Shown here in pieces: positions 8,055 to 14,940 of a DNA stretch of 24,758 nt; position 1 is the first letter of the stretch, and every line of letters begins with the position of its first letter. The position numbers and the translations under genes are program-made. The notes under the pieces are model-generated. The model saw nothing but the letters and a program-made list of their open reading frames with translations, did no database searches and was not told the DNA's origin. Origin of the DNA: BPJU01 sp964425225 (GTDB lineage: Bacteria > Planctomycetota > Planctomycetia > Pirellulales > Pirellulaceae); assembly GCA_964425225.1 (NCBI GenBank), contig CAYRMD010000075.1:1-24758 (forward strand), in the 5' to 3' direction.

Positions 8055-10505
8055 ATGAATGCGCGGCCCAATTGGAGATTCACCATCGGTTCTAGCGTCG
8101 TCGTATCATGTATCTTCGCACTACACGGAACGGTATTAAAACTTGAGGCCGCCGACGTGGATCGGCCGATGGTTTGGACCATTGCTCACCTCGTCCCGGA
8201 ACATACAACCAGCGAACAAAGCGGCTACTTTTCCCTGATCGAAGGAAACAACGGCAAACTATACCTCGGCACAGCCAAGTATGGCGAGAACGCTTATTTG
8301 GTCGAGTTCGATCCGGCTGATGGTACGATGCGCGTGGTTGTGGATGCACAAAAGGAGATCGGAACTACGGCCAAGGGTTTTGCTGCCCAAGCGAAAATCC
8401 ATACCCGCAATAACGTCGGGCCTAGTGGCCGAATCTACTTCGGGACAAAACAGGGTTATCCGAAAGCCGGCGAAAAAGTTACCGATTACCCCGGTGGCTA
8501 TCCAATGGTTTACGATCCGTCCACCGGTAAGACTCGTGTCTATCCGATTCCCATACCGCACCAAGGCATTATCAGCATCATGCCCGACGAGTCTAGAAAT
8601 ATTGCATATATTTCTACATGTTCTGATGAAAGACCAGTTGAGAGTTCTCATTTTATGATATTGGATTTGGAAACAGGCAAATACAGAGACCTGTTAGACA
8701 CTCGACATATGTATGCGTTTATAGTGTTAGATCACTTAGGACGTGCTTATCATCCGGTTATAGGCGGAAAAGTGGCACGGTATGACCCAAGGTCGGACAC
8801 GCTTGACCTTTTGGAGGTGCGCGTCAACGGAGAGAAACCAGCAGCCGAGACCCTCTTGGCTCATCCGGAAACCCATCCGTTGAACTGGGAAGTAAGTCCG
8901 GATCGAAAATGGTTATACGTGGTGCCCATGAGTTGCAATCAGTTGTTTCGTTTTCCATTGACTGGCGACGATAAGGTGTTGGATGGCGAGGCCTTGGGGG
9001 AACTGTTGATCGGAGCGCGAGCGACCGACTGTCGTGCCATGTGCGTGGGTCCGGATGGAACGGTGTGGGTTGGAGTTGCAGGCACCTGGCAGGATGGCAC
9101 GCAGCGGTTGCATTTAGTGAGCTACCACCCCCAGGAACGACGTTTTTGGGACCACGGGCAGTTGGCCATCTCGAATCCTGATTATGCACGGTTTACCGAT
9201 GACCAAGGAAATCCACGGCCGTGGCATCATGGAGTGGAAAAGCTAGCCGATGGCACGTTAGTTCCTCGGTTCGTGATCATGGCTATTTGTGCAGCGCGCA
9301 ACGGACGCGTTTACCTGACGACCCTGGCTCCGTTTACGCTTCATGAAATTCGTTTTCCGCGAGTGGCCGGGATTACTACGATTTATCGCGAGAACTCGCA
9401 TGCCGACGTGATTCTTGGACGATTGATCCAGTCCGAGACGTTAGATGACCAGGGGCGACGCTCGAATATGCAATTGGCCTCTTTGTTTACCGATCAAGTT
9501 CCGCCCAATGACTGGAGCCGGCCGTTAGGGGCGCGCTATGGCATACCGGTTTGTAATTCGATTCGGCAGGCCCTGACGCTCGATACAGGTTCCCTGGCCG
9601 TTGATGGTGTCCTGCTGGTGGCCGAACACGGAGACTATCCCGAGTCACCGGTCGGACAGTTTCAGTATCCGAAGCGGCGCATGTTTTCCGAAATTTTGGA
9701 GGAATTCGATCGCAGCGGTCGAGTCGTTCCCGTCTTCATTGATAAACATCTGGCTGATAATTGGGAGGACATCGAATGGATTTATCGCGAAGCGCAACGG
9801 CGCCATGTCCCCTTGATGGCCGGCTCGTCCCTGCCTGTGTTATGGCGCTATCCGCCCGTGGATGTGGTTCGGGGGCGACCTTTAAAAGAGATCGTCGCCG
9901 TTTCCTATCATCGACTGGATGCTTACGGATTTCATGCCCTGGAAATGGTGCAATGCCTGGCGGAACGTCGAGCCGGTGGCGAGACGGGTGTACGGTCCGT
10001 TCAATGCCTGACAGGGGCTGAAGTTTGGCAAGCACAACAGAGCGGAAGGTTCGATTCGGAGCTCTTGCGACAAGCGCTGCAACGATTGCAAAAGCCACTG
10101 CCGAGCGATGAGCGATTGCAAGAACTTGTGAGAGAGCCGGTACTTTTCCTCATCGAATACCAGGACGGATTGCGGGCCAGTGTCCTGACACTCAATCCGG
10201 CAGTATCCCAGTGGGCTGTCGCATGGCGGTATGCCGATAATGGCGAGGTGAAATCGACACTTTTTCACACGCAGGAACGGCGACCGTTCATGCACTTTAC
10301 TTACTTGGTACGTGGAATCGAAAAAATGATGCAAACCGGGCGCCCCGCCTGGCCTGTCGAGCGCACGCTGCTTACGAGCGGAGTGCTCGATGCTCTTTTA
10401 CAGTCGAAGCTTGCTGGAGGCCGCCCGCTCGAAACGCCACATCTTCACATCTGTTATCGGAGCGACTGGAATTGGGAGCAACCGCCTGAACCGGAAGAAA
10501 AGTAA
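8055..10505 (+). CDS. exported two-part protein: beta-propeller-like half plus conserved planctomycete-type C-terminal domain
   Basis: No named function. The ATG at 8055 follows AGGGAGA, and residues ~10-33 form a signal peptide, so the 816-residue product is exported. Residues ~40-470 contain repeating beta-strand units such as YLGTAKYG, FDPADG, YDPSTGK, LDLETGK and YDPRSD spaced along the chain, as in PQQ/YVTN/SMP-30-like propellers. From ~510 comes a distinct domain: AEHGDYP (~522), GQFQYPKRRMFSEI, VPVFIDKHL, MAGSSLPVLWR, DAYGFHALEMVQCLAERR and GGETGV. I recall very similar strings in unnamed secreted proteins of Planctomycetes and related phyla, usually as the main domain and not behind a propeller. 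The acidic and histidine residues in HGDYP, DKHL and FHALE could bind a ligand or metal, but that is inference. A patch at ~8591-8740 is unusually AT-rich. Flanking genes give no functional hint. Confidence 0.75.
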   Translation: MNARPNWRFTIGSSVVVSCIFALHGTVLKLEAADVDRPMVWTIAHLVPEHTTSEQSGYFSLIEGNNGKLYLGTAKYGENAYLVEFDPADGTMRVVVDAQKEIGTTAKGFAAQAKIHTRNNVGPSGRIYFGTKQGYPKAGEKVTDYPGGYPMVYDPSTGKTRVYPIPIPHQGIISIMPDESRNIAYISTCSDERPVESSHFMILDLETGKYRDLLDTRHMYAFIVLDHLGRAYHPVIGGKVARYDPRSDTLDLLEVRVNGEKPAAETLLAHPETHPLNWEVSPDRKWLYVVPMSCNQLFRFPLTGDDKVLDGEALGELLIGARATDCRAMCVGPDGTVWVGVAGTWQDGTQRLHLVSYHPQERRFWDHGQLAISNPDYARFTDDQGNPRPWHHGVEKLADGTLVPRFVIMAICAARNGRVYLTTLAPFTLHEIRFPRVAGITTIYRENSHADVILGRLIQSETLDDQGRRSNMQLASLFTDQVPPNDWSRPLGARYGIPVCNSIRQALTLDTGSLAVDGVLLVAEHGDYPESPVGQFQYPKRRMFSEILEEFDRSGRVVPVFIDKHLADNWEDIEWIYREAQRRHVPLMAGSSLPVLWRYPPVDVVRGRPLKEIVAVSYHRLDAYGFHALEMVQCLAERRAGGETGVRSVQCLTGAEVWQAQQSGRFDSELLRQALQRLQKPLPSDERLQELVREPVLFLIEYQDGLRASVLTLNPAVSQWAVAWRYADNGEVKSTLFHTQERRPFMHFTYLVRGIEKMMQTGRPAWPVERTLLTSGVLDALLQSKLAGGRPLETPHLHICYRSDWNWEQPPEPEEK

Positions 10506-10565
10506 GAGCTAAATAACCCCGCAGAATTCCTGTAGCAAGAGTACGACTGTTCCGTGCACAAAAAG

Positions 10566-10631
10566 GGCTTGGCCGTAAAGTGGTTGTGTTTCTGATGGAA
10601 GTGAGAAACATTCCAGTTAGCAGGCCAAGCC
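10566..10631. repeat. 66-bp imperfect hairpin element
   Basis: GGCTTGGCC (10566-10574) is exactly complementary to GGCCAAGCC (10623-10631). Inside it pair TAA (10576-10578) with TTA (10617-10619), TGG (10581-10583) with CCA (10613-10615), and TGTTTCT (10587-10593) with AGAAACA (10604-10610), leaving a 10-nt loop. It starts 60 bp after the stop of the propeller-fusion gene and has no T-tract, so it is more like a REP/MITE-type or attC-like folded element than an intrinsic terminator. It lacks a clear attC core (GTTRRRY). Confidence 0.5.
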
Positions 10632-10690
10632 AATGACGATGTTGTACGTCGGAACGCCCCTACAGACTCGTGCGGTCAGGGATCGCCCCC

Positions 10691-10720
10691 CAACAGAGCC
10701 GCGACCGGAAGGGAGCGGCC
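10691..10720 (+). repeat. dispersed 30-bp repeat, copy 1
   Basis: This 30-bp element has the core CCGGAAGGGAGCGGCC. It matches copy 2 (10847-10876, opposite orientation) at 27 of 30 positions and copy 3 (18535-18564) at 26 of 30 by hand alignment. All copies are intergenic. Translations of this core (TEPRP.GSG) recur, as I remember, as spurious peptides in planctomycete genomes. Confidence 0.75.
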
Positions 10721-10846
10721 CTTGGATCTGGCAGGAAACGCTAAGTCGCCGAAACCTCGGTCGACAATGGATTTTCCAAATCTACAATCTTTGCGTGTCT
10801 GCATCTCTGCGTTAAATCTCCTTGCGCCTCTGCCTTACATTGAATT

Positions 10847-10876
10847 GGCCGCTCCCTTCCGGTTGCGTCTGTGTTG
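10847..10876 (-). repeat. dispersed 30-bp repeat, copy 2 (inverted)
   Basis: Inverted relative to copy 1, with 126 bp between them. Its homology to copy 3 continues on both sides: the minus-strand reading of ~10798-10905 aligns loosely with 18507-18606, including AAAGGC before the core and the tail of the type GGCGCAAGnAGATTnAACGCA after it. Confidence 0.75.
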
Positions 10877-11242
10877 AGCCCTCGCTCGACGCAGCGCCTT
10901 TGTCAAGAAGCACCCGCATTGGCCCACATTGGATCGGGTCGAAATAAGGCATACCTATGCCAGACACGGCAAATGACCGAACCATTTCATCTATCTATCT
11001 ATCATCAGGACACATATCTCGTTTCGATTCCTGCCCCGAAAAATAGCCAAACTTCTGCCATGGCCCCCAATTTACACGAAAATTCCACCTACAACCAAGA
11101 CGCACATACTGACGCTGACGACGTTTTCCTTTCGCGCCTGACTTTCGTTAAAGTGGATCCCATTATTCTTGCGCAACGTAGTAACCCCGCCAGTCCGAGA
11201 GGACTGGCTCGACGCCTGCGAAAGCAGGTATCTAACTTTTTG
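10877..11242. other. intergenic decayed DNA
   Basis: Nothing recognisable beyond the repeat tail at the left edge. The open frames here have no ribosome-binding sites or motifs. The minus-strand continuation of the NYN relic runs open below 11243 but no longer resembles the family. Confidence 0.4.
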
Positions 11243-11849
11243 AGTCGACTGTCCCGGCCGATTTGCGACTTTTCCGTTGGCCAGCGTGTCCCGCGTCGGC
11301 AATGGCGACGTTCGTAGTTTGTCCTCCCCGATCCATGTCTGGCCGCTACATGCCCCTTTGAGCGCGTCGCTGTTGCATCCTCGTGGAAACACAGCAATCA
11401 CTTTCGTCTCAGGCCAACGCCGCCGCACGATCTCAACCGGTGGAACAAGTCGCTGTCCGCCGAGATCAGTAAGGCCACATCGAACCGGCAATCCATGGCG
11501 TCGGACAGCAGATGGCAGGCGATGTTCACGCCCGTCGTATTCTCCTCATGCCGGACGACCGTGTTACCACCGTGGCGGCACTTGTCGTTCTTGATCAAGA
11601 ATGGCCGAACACTAGCTTGATGCCCGGCCGATAGGCCTGCAATGCTGCCGAGAACGTCGACTGCCGCTGAATCGCGGCAGGATCGTTTTTGACTTTCGAA
11701 GTGCAGTATACGACTTCCACCAGCGTCTGGCCCGGCCGCAAGAACCGCTCGGCGAGCGCCTACAAATCGAGCCAGCAGTACTTGCGCCAACCCCTTGATT
11801 TGAGGCCGAAATGAAAGTTGAAGCCATTAACGTAAGCGAGCGCTTTCAT
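11243..11849 (-). pseudogene. NYN-domain (PIN-like ribonuclease) protein relic
   Basis: Reading the minus strand from ATG 11849 gives MKALAYVNGFNFHFGLKSRGWRKY, the usual start of stand-alone NYN proteins (normally YVDGFN; here the conserved acidic Asp has become Asn). An amber stop at 11760-11762 follows WLDL. The same frame resumes with ALAERFLRPGQ until a one-base loss near 11599-11602 (GHS-stop in place of GHFLIKNDK). The next frame carries LIKNDKCRHGGNT and LLISADSDL until another one-base loss near 11443-11446, after which PPVEIVRRRWPETKV and TWIGEDKLRTSPLP continue to ~11243. Intact relatives are PIN-like nucleases of ~200 residues, and this relic covers nearly all of one. It is clearly inactive as a single protein. 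It lies directly downstream, on the same strand, of a methylase relic, so the two were probably one operon. Confidence 0.82.
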
Positions 11850-11915
11850 TTGTCTTCGCTTTCCTCGCCTGAATAGTTTAACCTTAGCTGGGGGTCGTTT
11901 TTTTACCCTCCTCCT

Positions 11916-12893
11916 TAGGCTTTCCAAGGGCGAGCGCTCGTGGCTGCCGGGCTTGGCCAGCTCAAGCAACGAAACACGCGACGGAACAGTTCATCTGGGC
12001 GCAGGCCGTGCTCGTCGAGATACTCGTTTACCTTGTAAACGTCGCCTCCCTTCCCCAGGTGCATTAACCGGTGATTACGGTCGATGAACAGTAAGGGCTC
12101 GCCAACGCGAGCCTCGTAGCCCATCAAGCGCCCGCGCCCCTGGTTCTACGGCTTGCTTTTCACTTTGCTGCCAGAGCCAGATTCTTCCAGCGGCTCGTCG
12201 GCGTTCGTTTTCTCATCGTCGTCTTGGTCGGGAGCAATTTCGCCGCTGGTCACCAGCAGATCCCGGTCGCGGATACGCTCCGGGTCCGAAAGCCCGCATG
12301 CTGTGCCCCAAAGTATGCAAGCGCCGATCGGGGAGTCTTCCACGCCGTAGTGATTGCGATGGAAAAGATAGTACGCCGTCGGCTCAGCGAGCCGATCCAC
12401 CGTCGCCTCCACGGCTCCGTCACTGCCCAGCACGCGGCTGATCACGAAGTCGACGACCGTACGCCGAACATGGGACAGGAACTCGGACACAGTCGGGATC
12501 TGTCCCGATTCGTCGGCCTTCTTCACTACTGGATGCTTGCTGTAAAGATCGAGCGCCGGCTCTGTTGCTGCCTACACGAAGGTAGTGTTGCGGTGCCCGC
12601 GCCCCAGAGGTCGCAAAAGCGCCGGGCGATATGAGCTCGCATCTTTTCGAGAACGTTTTCTGTCGCAACCGGGCAGCGCTGTTTCACATCGCTTCTGACA
12701 GACAAGTCGCACGGTGAAGGCTACCGCAGCCTCGGTCGGTGCGCGTCCGGTCGCCGATCTCCGTTCGAATCGGCCGACTACCTTCCATGACGAATCCTGT
12801 ACGAATCATCGCAGACCCCAAAGAATCCCATACGTCTGGATGCTTATGAGCCACGACGCTGATGACACGGCCATCTAGCCTCGGTGGCTTCAT
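11916..12893 (-). pseudogene. DUF1156/COG1743-type DNA methylase, C-terminal relic
   Basis: The minus strand preserves about 320 codons matching, from memory, the C-terminal third of DUF1156-containing adenine-specific DNA methylases (normally ~900-1000 residues). Ordered pieces are VISVVAHKHPDVWDSLGSAMIRTGF (from 12893), then after a frame change VRLVCQKRCETALPG, then EKMRAHIARRFCDLWGAG, then a stop in place of Trp at 12572-12574 in FV(stop)AATEPALDLY. These continue with VKKADESGQIPTVSEFL, TAYYLFHRNHYGVEDSPIGACILWG, another Trp-to-stop at 12143-12145, GYEARVGEPLLFIDRNHRLMHL, YLDEHGLRPDELFRR and LLELAKPGSHERS (frame-shifted). The N-terminal catalytic part is missing. In intact genomes such methylases cluster with ATPases and helicases of candidate defence systems, which suggests a lost defence island. 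Dead by any reading: at least three frame changes and two stops. Confidence 0.8.
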
Positions 12894-13168
12894 GCTTAAA
12901 AGGCCTGTGCGATGCCTTCATCATACACGGCCTTGATCTAAATAGGTCCACGTCATTACGGAATTGCTGAGAGGCTATACCAAATTTGTGCTGGGCGAAA
13001 ACGGAGCCGCGTTCGTAGTGACCGCATTCATGTGGTCTTCTTGCTTGGCTTAACCCTTCTAGACCCGGTGAATCGCGTCCCTACGAAAAAAGAAAGTAGA
13101 AAACTAGCTTGCCTTTCGCCACATCGCCTCATTCACGCTGCACGCAATAGATAGTTGCCTCTGAATGC
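12894..13168. other. short gap with no assignable content
   Basis: No continuation of the methylase relic could be recognised to the right of 12893, and no motif or open frame of interest appears before the promoter at 13169. Confidence 0.4.
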
Positions 13169-13206
13169 TTGACAAGAATGAACTCCGGTACTAAATTCGT
13201 CGGAGT
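13169..13206 (+). promoter_or_regulatory. sigma70-type promoter with flanking inverted repeat, protoglobin-marR operon
   Basis: A perfect -35 TTGACA (13169-13174) and a -10 TAAATT (13192-13197) are separated by 17 nt, predicting a start near 13204 and a ~40-nt leader. ACTCCG (13182-13187) and CGGAGT (13201-13206) form an exact inverted repeat with 13 nt between arms, bracketing the -10 box. That position suits a repressor operator, and the MarR-type gene two positions downstream is the obvious candidate for binding it (inference). Confidence 0.6.
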
Positions 13207-13244
13207 CCTACATGAATCGGCGGCAACAAAAAAGGAGGTTCAGC

Positions 13245-13844
13245 ATGACCGACACTGCAACAACAATTCCAGGTTACCACTATGGCTCCAGTGCCCTGTC
13301 TCCTTCTCCAGTAACTTTAGAAGACCTGACGCGCCTGCATCAGGCGGTGCTCTTTACTGAAGAAGACGAACGCTACCTGCGTCAGGCAGGTGATATACTG
13401 GCGGATCAAGTCGAGCAAATCCTCGATCTCTGGTATGGTTTCGTGGGTAGTCACTCGTTCCTGGTAGAGCACTTTTTGGATAGCTCCGGTCAACCTCTCA
13501 GTGACTATCTTGCCCGGGTCCGAAAACGATTCGGTCAATGGATCCTCGACACCTGCCGACGGCCGCATGATCAGCACTGGCTCAATTACCAGTACGAGAT
13601 TGGGCTGCGGCATCATCGCGCAAAGAAAAACCAGACAGACCATGCGCCGGCTGCCTCACAGGTGGTTCCCTTGCGATACCTGATCGCGTTGATTGTGCCA
13701 ATCACAATCACGATCCGTGATTTTCTGGCTAAGAAAGGACATTCGCCGGCCGAAGTAGATAAAATGTACCATGCATGGTTCAAGGCGGTGGTTCTCCAGG
13801 TAGCGTTGTGGAGCCAGCCTTATGCTCGGGAAGGGGATTATTGA
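13245..13844 (+). CDS. single-domain protoglobin (heme protein)
   Basis: A 199-residue heme globin of the protoglobin family, which binds O2, CO and NO. ATG 13245 is preceded by AAAGGAGG (13231-13238) at 6-nt spacing; an in-frame ATG at 13212 lacks a site. The sequence keeps almost every family landmark: IPGYHYG (8-14), LWYGFVGSH (62-70) with the distal-side Trp63/Tyr64, QYEIGLRHHRAKKNQTD (116-132), RYLIALIVPITITI and KMYHAWFKAVVLQVALWS to the C-terminus. By alignment from memory with Methanosarcina acetivorans protoglobin (proximal His120), His123 should ligate the heme iron. There is no signal peptide and no fused output domain, so it is a cytosolic gas binder or NO/O2-handling enzyme and not a classical globin-coupled sensor. 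A marR-type gene follows after 15 bp, pointing to gas- or redox-linked control. Confidence 0.93.
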   Translation: MTDTATTIPGYHYGSSALSPSPVTLEDLTRLHQAVLFTEEDERYLRQAGDILADQVEQILDLWYGFVGSHSFLVEHFLDSSGQPLSDYLARVRKRFGQWILDTCRRPHDQHWLNYQYEIGLRHHRAKKNQTDHAPAASQVVPLRYLIALIVPITITIRDFLAKKGHSPAEVDKMYHAWFKAVVLQVALWSQPYAREGDY

Positions 13845-13859
13845 CGTGGCGAGGGGAAC

Positions 13860-14492
13860 TTGAGCAAGTCCCGATTGGACCCGGCCGGAGAGTGGGCCGA
13901 TATTGATGCGCGGATCGTTGCTGCCTTAGAACGAATTTCTCAAGCGCTGCACAGGGGATTATGGAACGCTGCCTGGGCGGAACGGCTTAGTTCAACCCAG
14001 GCACAGTTCCTAATATATCTGTTCTTTCATGGGCAAGAACGAGTCAGCATTAATCAACTCGCTGAGCGATTCGTGTTGCGCCATTCAACCGTCAGCGACG
14101 CCGTAACGGCATTAGAGTCCAAGGGGCTTGTGAAACGTGCGTCGCGAAAAGACGATCGCCGAACAACGGAATTGATTCTCACCTCCCGTGGCAAACGCAC
14201 CGCTCAGGAACTTGCACGCTGGGTAGAAAGCGTGCGGCAACAGCTTAGCGAGATGCATGGTATGGACAAGGCCGCGTTTCTTTCCACTCTGCTGGACCTC
14301 ATCGCGCGGTTGCAACAAGTAGGCCTTATTAGCGTTGTCCGAACATGCACTACCTGTCACTACTTTGAGCGCAACCGTCACGCTGACCCTGCAGCACCGC
14401 ATCACTGCCGACTTCTCAACCAGCCCTTGCGGCTGGTGGAACTTCGAGTGGATTGTCCCGATCATGCGCCAGTGCCGGCTAGCGTTAAATAA
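13860..14492 (+). CDS. MarR-family regulator with C-terminal four-cysteine module
   Basis: Cytosolic winged-helix repressor or activator, 210 residues from TTG 13860. The TTG is the first start codon after the in-frame protoglobin stop, with GAGGGG just upstream. Residues ~15-150 are a MarR domain: dimerisation helices, recognition helix region NQLAERFVLRHSTVSDAVTALES (65-87) and wing KRASRKDDRRTTELILT (92-108). Unlike ordinary MarR proteins of ~140-160 residues it has a tail with Cys163, Cys166, Cys183 and Cys199 (CTTC...HHC...DCPDH) plus His167, His181 and His182, which could hold Zn or an Fe-S cluster. I recall MarR-like proteins with this CxxC...HxC...DCP tail in other bacteria but no characterised member. 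With the co-transcribed protoglobin it probably forms a gas/redox-responsive, autoregulated pair; that is inference. Confidence 0.88.
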   Translation: MSKSRLDPAGEWADIDARIVAALERISQALHRGLWNAAWAERLSSTQAQFLIYLFFHGQERVSINQLAERFVLRHSTVSDAVTALESKGLVKRASRKDDRRTTELILTSRGKRTAQELARWVESVRQQLSEMHGMDKAAFLSTLLDLIARLQQVGLISVVRTCTTCHYFERNRHADPAAPHHCRLLNQPLRLVELRVDCPDHAPVPASVK

Positions 14493-14650
14493 GTGCTGGA
14501 GACCAAGGTCCTTCGCTGCGAATTGCACTGACGTTTTGAGGTGATAAGGGTTACGAGAAGTTTTGGCGAGCTTGATAATCGTGTAAATGTTTCTGGATTG
14601 CCCCGCGGTGCGTAGTGCAATGTCGGCATGTCCGTCCCACTAATTCCCCG

Positions 14651-14940
14651 ATGCAACTGGGCGCCTACCTACTCCGCTAAAGTTATCGCGAGGGCCGTAA
14701 GGTGAAGAACTGCTCCGTGCCGAACTCTACCAAGTTGCCCATCGAGTAGATCGACCTGATTCGAAGCGTGCTCAAGGGCTAGAAGCGCGTTGCAGCCAAC
14801 GAAGCGTTCGTGATCCTTTGGAGCCTTTTCCTGGAACACGTGGCAGGCTTGTTGGGGATGGCCTGGCAGTTGGGCCTGGCATGGCTTGCGGATCGAAGGC
14901 CGATCCGCCGTGGAGTTAGCAAAGATTATGGCTCGACTGC
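14651..14940 (+). mobile_element. IS1634-like transposase N-terminal relic
   Basis: From ATG 14651 one frame reads AYLLR-stop-SYREGRKVKN, then TKLPIE-stop-IDLIRSVLKG-stop-KRVAANEAFVI and HVAGLLGMAWQLGLAWLADRRP. This follows, from memory, the N-terminus of IS1634-family DDE transposases (typically SYREG.KVR..T...LS.LP..VIDLIR..L.GE...F.I.RSLPHGHVA...GMA..LGL). Stops at 14678-14680, 14747-14749 and 14780-14782 each sit where Glu or Gln is expected, and a frame change follows near 14905. The DDE catalytic core is absent and I find no terminal inverted repeats. It is an inert fragment that marks past insertion downstream of the marR gene. Confidence 0.65.

Noticed and set aside
10566..10631. The hairpin considered as an integron attC site.
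   Set aside because: No GTTRRRY/RYYYAAC core pair, no repeated sites or cassettes, and no integrase in the window.
10871..11317. A 148-codon plus-strand open frame.
   Set aside because: It overlaps repeat tail and the antisense of the NYN relic, has no ribosome-binding site and shows no family resemblance.
12224..12634. A 136-codon plus-strand open frame.
   Set aside because: It is the antisense shadow of the methylase relic, whose minus-strand reading is clearly the ancestral one.
11243..12893. UAG read as tryptophan (stop-codon reassignment), since several stops sit at expected Trp codons.
   Set aside because: The same relics carry single-base frameshifts and lack the methylase N-terminus, while nearby intact genes use TGG for Trp and end with TAG (GH2, phosphodiesterase). 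Ordinary decay explains it.
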